From Planctomycetota bacterium (GTDB lineage Bacteria; Planctomycetota; Phycisphaerae; UBA1845; UTPLA1), in the NCBI GenBank assembly GCA_016712275.1, contig JADJRI010000039.1:1-38048 (forward strand): DNA of 38,048 nt. The letters run 5' to 3'. Positions 20,965-28,907 of the stretch are shown here, in pieces. The notes beneath the pieces are model-generated. The model saw only the letters and a program-made list of their open reading frames with translations. It was not told the origin of the DNA and made no database searches. The translations under genes and the position numbers were made by a program. Numbering within the stretch: position 1 is the first letter of the stretch; each line of letters opens with the position of its first letter.

Positions 20965-21270
20965 TCAGCGAATCTTCAACCGCTCCCGCACGTACGCCTC
21001 AATATCCTGAATCACCTCGTCGTACTCGGATCGATGCACGCGTTTGGAACTGAAGTCGATTTTCACGTCCTGGATGAACCGGGCGAAGTCTTCGTTCTGG
21101 CCGCAGAGCTTGTTAATCGTCTCCCAGTCCAGGGCGTCCTTCGTTCGCGCCGGGTACAGGATCGACGAGGAGTCCACGTCGCTCGGGTCGAGTTGGATGA
21201 TACCGATGCCGAACGAGGACGCCAACCTAAAGATCACTTCGAAGTGCCCCCAAGTGCCACGCCCGTACAA
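20965..21270 (-). pseudogene. HrgA-like protein, C-terminal fragment
   Basis: A 101-residue ORF whose sequence resembles the C-terminus of HrgA/COG2958 proteins, which occur next to restriction systems and carry an N-terminal HARE-HTH domain. The hallmarks are RLASSFGIGIIQLDPSD, a middle LDWETINKLCGQNEDFARFI and a helical end. The start (TTG 21270) has no ribosome binding site, and a stop lies just upstream, so the N-terminal half is missing. The break is about 100 bp from the tyrosine recombinase, so insertion of that module may have cut the gene. It is tail-to-tail with the IS-interrupted ORF. Confidence 0.5.
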
Positions 21271-21317
21271 CTCTCACTTTTCCCTCCCCCACCGGCAGAC
21301 TTATCAACTCCCCTGAT

Positions 21318-21341
21318 TTCACATCTGTATCCATATGTGAA
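21318..21341. promoter_or_regulatory. Inverted repeat before the recombinase gene
   Basis: TTCACAT (21318-21324) and ATGTGAA (21335-21341) form a perfect dyad with a 10-base spacer. A third ATGTGAA copy lies at 21406-21412 inside the start region. An operator or recombinase arm site is possible. Confidence 0.35.
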
Positions 21342-21377
21342 GCAAATTCGCGTTTCGGCGGGCCCGCTCACACAAAC

Positions 21378-22213
21378 ATGGCTCAAGAAGGAGGCTCTAC
21401 GGCAAATGTGAAATCTTTCGGAAAAAGAAGGCGATACGAACGCTTTGGTGAGACGATTCGCTATCTTACCGTGGAAGAGCTTCAGCAATTCCTGGATGCG
21501 ATCGAAAACTACCGCCACAAGCTGATGATGCGCGTGATCTACGAACTCGGCTGCCGGGTTGGCGAGTTTGTGAGAATCCAGCTCAAACACCTCACGTTAG
21601 GCCGTAACACCGTCTACTTTCCCGCCGAGAACACCAAGACGAAGAAGCGTCGTGTCAGCGCCCTGCCACCCGGGCTCATGAACGTAATCAAGAGCCTGCT
21701 GCGACAGGAAGGCGCATGGCCCATCGAACATCACGCATCCATCGACTCGACGATTTTCTATTTCACCCCGGCCGCAACCCGCGAAGGCGTTACACCGAAA
21801 ACCGGCTGCGCCAGATTTTCGCGAGGTACGTTCACCTCGCCGGACTCGATCGGGAGTATGCACGCGATCGCAGGGGCCGCGTCCTTCACGAACTCACCAT
21901 TCACTCCCTCCGACACAGCCACATCATGCACTATGTTCACGTTTTCAAGCTGCCGTTGCCGATCGTTCAAAAGCAGGTTGGCCACACCACCCTGAGCGCG
22001 ACCAGCGTCTATCTCCGGCCGTCGGACGAACACGTGGCCAGCGCGTACGGGCAGGCCCGTCGCCACTCATCCCCGGTAACAAACCTGCCACAAGCCTTAA
22101 ATACCCAGGCGTCGTCCTTTGACAATGACACACACAAAAGAAACCCGAACACGTCATCAGGACCTGCTGGAGCGCATCCTGGCGATGGTGGAGTCCATCG
22201 ACCGCAACGTTGA
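21378..22213 (+). CDS. Minimal tyrosine recombinase (integrase), frameshifted
   Basis: About 270 residues with the catalytic domain only. Active-site residues are visible in order: Arg in ELGCRVGEF, Lys in TKTKKRR, the H-x-x-R box HSLRHSH, the second His in VGHTTLSATS and the nucleophile Tyr in SVYLRPSD. The usual N-terminal SAM-like DNA-binding domain of phage integrases is missing. The frame breaks at about 21715 (one base short around AAGGCGC). The start may be ATG 21378 or GTG 21408, the latter about 12 bases after AAGGAGG. The tail after about residue 240 overlaps the next gene and may be an artefact of a further shift. It could integrate or resolve this mobile region, or be a cassette-type recombinase. 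Confidence 0.8.
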
Positions 22214-22307
22214 GGAAATCCTCGACGAGCTGCACGACCACCTGACCGACATGCGGTACAACGGCTGGACCGATGAGGTGTGCAACGACGACCTGGCCGA
22301 TATATAG
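22125..22307 (+). CDS. Small helical hypothetical protein
   Basis: A 60-residue acidic protein from ATG 22125 (MTHTKETRTRHQDLLERILA...) with one long amphipathic helix (LLERILAMVESIDRNVEEILDE), followed by a short tail DMRYNGWTDEVCNDDLADI. It overlaps the putative tail of the recombinase, so one of these two ends is probably wrong. No family recognised. Confidence 0.5.
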   Translation: MTHTKETRTRHQDLLERILAMVESIDRNVEEILDELHDHLTDMRYNGWTDEVCNDDLADI

Positions 22308-22327
22308 ACGGCCGATTCGCGGCCTCG

Positions 22328-22374
22328 GATGGCGCATAATCTCCAAGCAACGCCATCTGAGTCCGCGGCGTTGC
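22328..22374. terminator. Two mutually exclusive hairpins between convergent genes
   Basis: GATGGCG (22328-22334) pairs with CGCCATC (22351-22357). GCAACGCC (22347-22354) pairs with GGCGTTGC (22367-22374). The two stems share the CGCC segment, so only one can form. They lie between the stop at 22307 and the opposing stop at 22410. There is no clear T tract, so the terminator call is weak. Confidence 0.35.
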
Positions 22375-22409
22375 GTTTGATCGGGGCTTTACTTCAGAAG
22401 CGTGCCCAT

Positions 22410-22757
22410 TCAGTTCTTTGAATCATGGCGGTTTCGATCGGTGCGATTGGGCACCTTTTGCAGGATCTTCTCCATCGCGTCGGGGCCGCCCTCGATCGCG
22501 ATGTCCTCAATCTCAAGCAGCGTCTTGAAAAGGCTTGCAGACCGCCTCGCCTTTTTCTCCAGCCGGTCGGACCGCTTCAGCAGGTCTATGATCAGATCCC
22601 GGAGGACTGACCGGGCGGACTCCGGGTCGCCTTCGCTACCGCTGGTGGGACCCCTACTACGAAAGAACCAGTGTGGTTTGGATTTCTGTCCGTTTCCAAA
22701 CGCATCGTTTGAATCGCGCCACAAATCGTCACAAAGCCCGTCGTCGAACATCTTCAT
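22410..22757 (-). CDS. Hypothetical protein, helical C-terminus
   Basis: A 115-residue protein with a variable N-terminus and a strongly helical basic C-terminal half (VLRDLIIDLLKRSDRLEKKA ... LLEIEDIAIEGGPDAMEKIL). The ATG at 22757 has AAAGGAG eight bases upstream, which supports the start. It follows, in the same direction, the gene broken by the ISL3 unit (ending at 22879), so the two may once have been an operon. No family recognised. Confidence 0.55.
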   Translation of the reverse strand: MKMFDDGLCDDLWRDSNDAFGNGQKSKPHWFFRSRGPTSGSEGDPESARSVLRDLIIDLLKRSDRLEKKARRSASLFKTLLEIEDIAIEGGPDAMEKILQKVPNRTDRNRHDSKN

Positions 22758-23152
22758 TCTTCATGCTCCTTTATGAACTAGCACTTGATTCATCACAACG
22801 ACACCGACGCGCCCCGGCTGAGACACGCTCTGTCAGGCGGCGCGCGGAGCCCCGGTGCCAACAGAGATCTCAACCCGCTCAGGCAGCGTATCTCCCGTCG
22901 AGAAAAAGGAAGCCGCGCTGTCTCAGGTTCTGGATCGCGTAATCCCACGGCTCGAACGTCACGACCACCTCATTCTTGACGACGGCCACGAGGGGAATCC
23001 CCGGGGGCGAATAGAAGATGCTCTCCTCCTGGGGGATGCAGCCGATCGCGGTCGAGGTACGAGGCACGGACAGGCGATCAAGGTCCTCGGGAGGCAAAAC
23101 GGTAGTTGGAAAACGACGGTGCAGCTGTTGCCTGGCATGATCCGTGATGGTA

Positions 23153-23160
23153 AATTCTGA
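23153..23160. repeat. Target-site duplication, left copy (ISL3 unit)
   Basis: AATTCTGA, identical to 26620-26627. ISL3-family elements usually make 8-bp duplications. Confidence 0.85.
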
Positions 23161-24277
23161 GGTCCTTCCGGCATTATCGTGGGTACAAATTGAGTCCGCC
23201 GCAGAAAAAGTAGATGGCCGTCTTGAAATTCTGCTTGTTGCGATAGCCGCAGGCGCGTCGTTTGATGGCCATGATCTTGCTGTTCAGTCCTTCGGCCACG
23301 GCATTGGTGATCTCGTGCGTGCAGTAGCTCAGGACGTTGGACCAGACGCTTCTGCAGCATGCGTGCCACTTCCTTGACAGACTCCAGACGCGAGCGATTC
23401 ACCCAGGTGCGCCATTCGCCGAAGAACTTCCTGGCCCACGTCACTGAGCGATAGAACCACAACTCCCGCAGCGTCTCCTTCATCGCCCACGCGCGACTCG
23501 TCCGAAGATTCTGATCGCGCACCCGATTGAACATCTTTCGGTGCCGCTCCGGCAGATTTTCGCAGCCGTAGAGCCACCAGTGCCTCGTGCCCTGGAGCCG
23601 ATCGTCACGCCGCTCGGAGAGTTCACGATGTTCCTCCCGTCGAACCTTGTCCACCGCCTCGTTCATGTGCTTCATGATGTGGAACTTGTCGAAGACGATC
23701 TTCTCCGACGCCAGCGGCACATGCTCCTGCGTCGCTTTCACATAAGGTTCCCACATGTCCATCGCGATCGCTTCGATGCCGGCCAGCCGGGCCGGGTCCA
23801 GCGATCGATAGTATTCTCCGAGGCTTTCCGTCGTTCGGCCCTCCGAAACGTATTCCACCGTCGAACGATTCAGGTCGCAGACCACGGTCATGTAGGAATG
23901 CCCTTTTCGAAACGCCTTCTCATCCACGCCGATCTGCGTCAACGGTCGCGCTTCTTTGCGGGCCTGGCCGCGCATCACGGCGCGCTCCATGATTCCGAAC
24001 ACTTCCTCGGCGTGATCGTAGCAGGTCAGCTCCGGCGACGATGCACCCTTCGCCGCCGCCTCGGATTCGCATCGGGGACATCGCCACTTCACCGCCAGTC
24101 GATGCTCCACCCAGACATCCACTCGAAGATCATCCAGCTTCAATTCCACCCGGCTGACCGACCACGGCTCCGACAAACCCAACACACCCTGATAAAGCTC
24201 GGTATCTCGCATGGGAATCCTCCTCGGATCCCCATTCTAACAACCGGAAACGCACCCACGAGAAACCCGGAAGGACC
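23161..24277 (-). mobile_element. ISL3-family IS copy inside the composite unit
   Basis: Inverted repeats start at 23161 and end at 24277 (inward GGTCCTTCCGGGTTTCTCGT), with transposase between. The 8 bases outside 24277 (ATCCTTTT) do not match the left flank, so this copy did not insert alone here. Confidence 0.75.
23174..24212 (-). pseudogene. ISL3 transposase, internally deleted and frameshifted
   Basis: The N-terminus reads MRDTELYQGVLGLSEPW with a zinc-binding CPRC. At about residue 68 (near 24008) the sequence jumps from CYDHA to EEVFGIMERAV. The usual ~70 residues with the second zinc knuckle and helix-turn-helix are absent. The DDE core follows (IGVDEKAFRKGHSYMTVVCD, IEAIAMDMWEPYVKA, IVFDKFHIMKHMNEAVD). 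A shift near 23330 moves the end into the frame SNVLSYCTHEITNAVAEGLN, with stop at 23174. Both lesions should inactivate it, so the insertion was older or helped by another copy. Confidence 0.8.
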
Positions 24278-24846
24278 ATCCTTTTTACTCGGTGATGAAT
24301 TCGCATGGGCAGCGGAGCCATGATGGGATCTGCAAAAACTGAAATCTGCAATGAACACCCAGGGCTGGTTGGCTTGATGATTCTAGAAGAAACCCGGGGG
24401 CGTGCCCTGTCGAGGTCGACTCCAAACTCTCGGGAGACTCGCCGATACGATCAGAGAGGTCGGGGCGACCTGATGATCTCGTGCTGTCGTGCCGTCCTGA
24501 GCTGGTTCGCCATCGATTCCCTGTTACGGTCCCTTCCCGACGTGGTCGGAGATTCAAGCAAGATTCGATCAGCTTCGACACATGCTGTAGGCAAACATTC
24601 AACACTCACGAATGGCGGGATTCCGCACAACCCAAAGTGTCAACCGACTCGCACCACGAGAAGAGCCCTCCGACTCGGGACCGATCCGGCAAGTGGGGAC
24701 TGCCGAGTCGTCATTTGCTGCCTTCATCGGCCGCCGCCGTCGGGGGGCCCCCACGTGTGAGCCCCAACGACGACGGCCGAATACGGCAGACCTAGCCCGG
24801 ATATTTCATCAATTCATTGAGAAAAGGTAGCCGTCCGGTGAAGCTT
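24278..24846. other. Composite-unit stretch without a supported gene
   Basis: Long but low-quality ORFs on both strands, none with family-like sequence. It separates the ISL3 copy from the IS4 fragment and is probably eroded DNA. Confidence 0.4.
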
Positions 24847-25044
24847 TCAATTACCCACAAGTACTTCCCGGACCGTGAAGCCCAGGCAAATGTCCGTCAG
24901 CCGCGAGACGCCGCGCCAAAGCACCAGGTTGCCGGGTGGTGAATCGTTCGCGCGAGCCAAGTATCCGCCCAGTTTTGCGACACATAGTAGGTAGTCAGAG
25001 ATGGGCTTCCTCTCTTGTTCAGTTTTTTTCCTGTATCGATTCAT
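24847..25044 (-). pseudogene. IS4-family transposase, C-terminal fragment
   Basis: About 65 residues that look like the last part of an IS4-type transposase: LLCVAKLGGYLARANDSPPG followed by NLVLWRGVSRLTDIC. It starts right behind the prepilin stop and has no N-terminal half, so it is a relic. It shows that this cargo DNA was already an IS target. Confidence 0.55.
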
Positions 25045-25049
25045 GCTGG

Positions 25050-26041
25050 TCATCTCCGGCCCGACGATGCGGTTCGTTGGGATGGACCGTCCGCGCCAAG
25101 GCCGTTCCACAGGTGGTTGGAGGCTGCGGGGTTTGTCCCATCCGCATCAGGGAGAACCACCCCTTCCGAATCCAGACCGTAGCCGAGTCGGCGGAGCGAC
25201 ATTGTCTCGCCATGGCCGTCGGCGAAGCTCGTGACCGCGCGGCCGCGATGGCGAGCCTCCGCAGGCGAATGCGCGATAGGGCCGTCGGCCGCGTCGGGGC
25301 CGAATTTCACGGCGTTTTTCTCGCGGGCCAAGCGCGGGGGGTCGAGGGCGTAGGAGTGTTTGCCGTGGTCAGGATGCGCGCCGCGGCTGTCCGCAATGAC
25401 CACGGTCTCGACGGGGGCTCTGATTGTATTCTCCGAAACCGGGAAGTTATCGTAGGCGGGGGCGGCGGTGTCGGTCCGCGAATTACCGAGGTATTGGTAG
25501 TTGTAGCCATACGCCCCGTTGCGGATGTCGCGAGCATCCGGTCCCACGAGCGAGGGACAGATGAAGTAATTGTTGTTCATTGTGCGCGAGTAGGAATCGC
25601 CCCAGGGCCCGGTCGTGCTGCTCGGCGGAGTGATGATGGCGCCGAGCTCAAAGGCTAGGAACCACTGCCATCGGGGCTGAGACGCGCCGTAATCGTTCAC
25701 GAAGGTCTGACCGTCGACGGTTGAGAGCCGCATCGGCGGGTAGCGGCCGTACGACTTTCCAGATACATCATGCAGCTGATGCCGAGCCGGCGAAGATTGG
25801 ACATGCAGGCGCTGCCTTGAGCGGTCTGGCGCGCGGCGCTCATCGCGGGCAGCAGAATGGCGAGCAGCAGCGAGATGATCCCTATCACCACGAGGAGCTC
25901 AATGAGAGTGAACGCCGGGCTGCTCAATGCGACCGGTCGGAAGGCGGACGGTCCACGCGGCAGGGAAAGGTCACGCCGGTCCTGACTGGGAGGATTGGCC
26001 CGTTTATTACTAAAGGACTCTGTTCCGATCAATTGCGTCAT
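25050..26041 (-). CDS. Prepilin-type protein with H-X9-DG domain (one frameshift)
   Basis: About 330 residues. After a polar lead comes the type IV/type II prepilin site and helix AFTLIELLVVIGIISLLLAI, followed by LLPAMSAARQTAQG. Such proteins are cut by PilD-type peptidase before the F-T-L-I-E and methylated, then form pseudopili or surface fibres. The C-terminus has the planctomycete H-X9-DG motif (HRGRAVTSFADG). The frame breaks near 25735; dropping one base joins MYLES to GRYPPMRLSTVDGQ. ATG 26041 has GAGGT seven bases upstream. A Fur-like palindrome lies about 150 bp before the start. Hundreds of paralogues occur in planctomycete genomes, so this gene is probably captured host DNA. Confidence 0.8.
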
Positions 26042-26190
26042 GGCAGTACCTCAAATCGTCCAGCGCCTTGCCTGCTCGTGAGCGCGAATGGGCTCAGCGT
26101 CGGATGGCGATGAAAGCGAACATGCTCTGCCCGGCGAACGGCTGACCCAAGAAACCGCTGTGAAGCAACGGAGACCATGGCGCAGATCGT

Positions 26191-26209
26191 ATTGAGACTG
26201 AGTCTCAAT
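26191..26209. promoter_or_regulatory. Fur-family-like operator, perfect 9-1-9 palindrome
   Basis: ATTGAGACT-G-AGTCTCAAT fits the Fur 7-1-7 dyad TGANANTNANTNTCA at every fixed base. It lies upstream of the prepilin gene and next to a -10-like TAATAT (26214-26219, minus strand), where a bound repressor would block RNA polymerase. Fur, Zur and PerR boxes share this form, so the metal is not certain. Confidence 0.5.
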
Positions 26210-26213
26210 TTCA

Positions 26214-26219
26214 ATATTA
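26214..26219 (-). promoter_or_regulatory. Possible -10 box for the prepilin gene
   Basis: TAATAT on the minus strand, four bases before the palindrome. A TTTACA lies upstream, but at 22 bases it is spaced too far for a standard sigma-70 promoter. Confidence 0.3.
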
Positions 26220-26594
26220 AAAGCACCTTTTCATAACTGCTTGTAAACTAATAACTGCACATGTGTTACCTTCACTGTCACGGATTCGCCGATCTGGCAT
26301 TTTGACGTGACCTGTCTCCCCATTGCCCTCTGAGTGACCTGCCCCCGTTGGGCATACCACAGTCTATGTTACTCAAACTGACCACTTTTCACGCGGCAAC
26401 GAGGTGGGCGACGCTGGGGGCGACCCGAGATCGCGGCGGCGAGGCCGTACGGCACGGGCGAAATCCCGCGTTTTCCACGGGGTTTCGCCTGTCTTCATGC
26501 TGCCGACGGCCCTCAAGCGTCAACCCAATCTCCAGTCCGGCGGACTTCTTCAACCAGCGATCGGGTCGCCAAAACCGGTTTCCGGCCTAATTCT

Positions 26595-26619
26595 CACCCA
26601 CGAAAAACCCGGAAGGACC
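26595..26619 (-). repeat. Right inverted repeat of the composite unit
   Basis: Read inward: GGTCCTTCCGGGTTTTTCGT then GGGTG. It matches the internal ISL3 end (24253-24277) at all but one base and the left end (23161) more loosely. It is followed by the AATTCTGA duplication. Confidence 0.8.
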
Positions 26620-26633
26620 AATTCTGATTTCAT

Positions 26634-27230
26634 ATTCATTTCTCCTTCAAAGAAAAAACGCCAGATTTCTTCTACCAACCAAGTATCCGTTTCCACGATT
26701 AGATTTTATTAAAACTCAAATCCAAATTTCTCCTTCCCATCTACGCCGAAAGCCACCCGGCTCTGAAGAGCATGGGCGGCTTTGTTCAATTTCTGGTGTT
26801 TTCTTTTTCCAGGTATTCTAGATTTACTGTTTTATTCCAAAGTTCTACATGACCTCCAAGAGTGGACCGGTGTGCCGCTCGCGCGACGCCATTCAAGTAT
26901 GACACGTCTTTCTCGAAAGGCAAGCAGAATCTTGAAATTAAGGGGTTGGCGAACAGGCGGCACTCGTCGAGTGGCCAGGCGAACCAGCGGCGCGGCGCTG
27001 CATCACGCGCGTCACGGACGACAGCCCCTCAGCCGTTCACTGAACCAATACCGTTGATTCTTCATGTCAAAAGAAGCGGCCGCGTCTATCGACTCTGCTG
27101 ATCGAGGAGGAGATGAACGCACTTGTGCCCGCCTCGGTAGTGCCGCAATCATAACTCGGGCCAGGTGAGTCATTCCGCGCCGTAGAATGCTGGCCATAAC
27201 GTTTATTAACCCCCATCACTTTCCCAGAGG
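26634..27230. other. AT-rich intergenic region
   Basis: Holds the AAGGAG site of the split gene (26642-26647) and a low-GC stretch around 26640-26860 (runs of A and T) unlike the neighbours. No supported gene. It should contain the promoter of the Orc1/Cdc6-like pair, and an origin-like AT-rich zone is possible, but no iterons were seen by eye. Confidence 0.4.
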
Positions 27231-27554
27231 ATGGAACTCGACGTCCCCGGCACACTGAAAGACCTGGAGAGCGTGGCCGCTCACCTGGCGACGCTGCTTG
27301 AATTGGACCAGCTAGCGGAGCAGGAGCGCGATTCACGCGCGTTACCGCCTTTTCGGCTTCAAGACCACAATCGTGAAGACATCGTCGATCTCTACAGTCA
27401 GTTTCTCAATCTTCGCACCGGTATTCACGCCGTTCTGGATAGCCAGTCACTCTTGATTCCCGACGAAGATCGCGAATCATGGAAGGAGAGGCTTTGGGCC
27501 TTGGAACAACAGGTCCGCCGGTTGAGGATTATGGAAAGGTTTATAAGGCCGTGA
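27231..27554 (+). CDS. Small helical partner of the Orc1/Cdc6-like gene
   Basis: A 107-residue, mostly helical protein with regular heptad-like spacing (LKDLESVAAHLATLLELDQ ... WKERLWALEQQVRRLRIMER). It is 32 bp before the AAA+ ATPase gene, in the same direction, so the two likely work together. The ATG at 27231 has AGAGG almost touching it, which is poor spacing. No family recognised. Confidence 0.6.
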   Translation: MELDVPGTLKDLESVAAHLATLLELDQLAEQERDSRALPPFRLQDHNREDIVDLYSQFLNLRTGIHAVLDSQSLLIPDEDRESWKERLWALEQQVRRLRIMERFIRP

Positions 27555-27586
27555 GGGTTTAAGCGTGGAGTGCCGTTTATGCCACG

Positions 27587-28673
27587 ATGAAAATCACCGA
27601 CTACCTGAACCAACAGACCCAAGCGCTGGAAGAAAGCAGCCGGCGAATCCGGGACTTTCGCGTTTTCGACTTCAACCACATTCCGGAACAGCCGCTGATG
27701 CGCGAAGAGGCCAAGCCCGTCATCGACGCCTACCTGCGCTTTCTCAAGACCGGCATCGCAAACCACCTGTTCATTTTCGGCAGCCGTGGCTCGGGCAAGA
27801 CGCTGATGATCAAGTACATCCAGCGCCTGCTCGCCAAGCAGGGCACCGCGGACATCCTCTACGTCAACTGCCGACCGCACAACACGAGTTTCAAGATCCT
27901 CGCCCGACTTCTCGGCGTGCCCGCGGGGATGCAGCCTCGACGAACTCTGGCATCGGTTCTCCGACAATCATCCACGGCGATTGATTCTGGTTCTGGATGA
28001 AGTGGATCTGCTCTCCGACAAGGACCGGCACAAGGACATTCTTTACCTGCTCGCCCGATCGCCGAAGAACTACATGACCGTACTCCTCAGCAACCATCCA
28101 AAGTTCATCAGCAAGCTAGACGAAAGCGTGCGGTCATCCCTCCAGCCGGAGATGCTCCACTTTCGCAACTACGACGCGAAGGAGATTCTGGACATCCTGC
28201 AGGATCGGGCCCGTGCCGGCCTTCACACCTTCCAGGAATCCGATCTCGCCCAGATCGCGGCGCTCACGGCCCGATCGACGAATTCCGATGTGCGAGTCGC
28301 GATCAAGACGCTCTACCACGTGGCGATGGAGGAGGCCACTCACATTGAAGGCGTGTTCAACCGCGCCCGGCGCGATCTTCTCATGGACGTGCTCAACGAT
28401 CTGAACGACCGCAATTTCCTGATCCTCCAGGCGGCCAGCGAAACGCGCGAACCGTTCGTCAAGGACGTGTACGCCCGTTACCGCCGACTCAGCCGTGAGG
28501 CCGGCGACGAGCCGTTTTCGTATGTGTATTTCTATTCATCGCTCTCCTACCTACAGAGCATCGGCCTCATCCTGCTTCTCTCAACCAAGGTCGGCCGGAT
28601 TTACACGAATCGGATTCAGCTCCTGCTTGAACCGGAAACACTCGACGGAGCCAATCGGATCCGACATGCTTGA
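27587..28673 (+). CDS. Orc1/Cdc6-like AAA+ ATPase with winged helix (one frameshift)
   Basis: About 360 residues. Walker A is GSRGSGKT (65-72), Walker B is LILVLDEVDLL. After it come sensor-like LLSNHPKFISKLDESVRSSL and the Orc/Cdc6 lid segment NSDVRVAIKTLYHVAMEEAT. The end looks like a winged helix (FSYVYFYSSLSYLQSIGLI). The frame breaks near 27940; reading CSLDELWHRFSDNHPRRL in the third frame joins the two halves. Orc1/Cdc6 proteins load replication origins in archaea and eukaryotes; bacterial members are rare and sit on mobile elements. A plasmid-type initiator, an AAA+ partner of a transposon, or a defence ATPase are the options. Confidence 0.75.
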
Positions 28674-28907
28674 TCCCAACAATGGTGCCGTCTAGCTAGC
28701 ACCTCTACCATCTACATGCCATGGAAATTCGCGTTTCGTCGATTTCCGTCAAAGGAAGAAGACTGCTCCAGATCGGTCCCTAGGATTCTGCGACCGCTCC
28801 GATACTCGGCCGACAGTCGAGATTCTGGCCTGCCTGTCATTGTCCTTGCCGCAACCAAGTCTAAAGTCAGGGTTTTTGAAACGGAAGATGCGAAGCTTGG
28901 GCGGAGA

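Larger units (their letters stand above)
23161..26619 (-). mobile_element. ISL3-bounded composite unit, 3459 bp
   Basis: The outer ends are ISL3-type inverted repeats: GGTCCTTCCGGCATTATCGT from 23161 and, read inward from 26619, GGTCCTTCCGGGTTTTTCGT. Both are followed by GGG, and the unit is flanked by a perfect 8-bp duplication. A third, internal end lies at 24253-24277. Only the outer pair has matching flanks, so the whole unit, an IS plus cargo, moved in one event. The cargo holds an IS4 fragment and a prepilin gene with a Fur-like operator. Confidence 0.75.
22879..26633 (-). pseudogene. 95-codon gene split by the ISL3-type unit
   Basis: Two pieces: 26633-26620 (ATG AAA TCA GAA TT) and 23152-22879. 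Removing the inserted unit and one 8-bp target copy joins them in perfect frame as MKSEFTITDHARQQLHRRF ... EPWDYAIQNLRQRGFLFLDG, 95 residues plus stop. The start has AAGGAG (26642-26647) eight bases upstream. The N-terminal HARQQLHRRF helix recalls the start of DUF4258-type small proteins, but this is weak. The insertion lies after codon 5, so the gene is surely inactive. It is upstream of, and in line with, the gene at 22410-22757. Confidence 0.8.

Noticed and set aside
23161..24277. The short ISL3 copy as the unit that inserted here
   Set aside because: Its right flank ATCCTTTT does not match the left flank AATTCTGA. The matching flank is at 26620-26627.
24305..24760. 151-residue + strand ORF in the composite unit
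   Set aside because: No family-like sequence; several overlapping ORFs on both strands look equally random.
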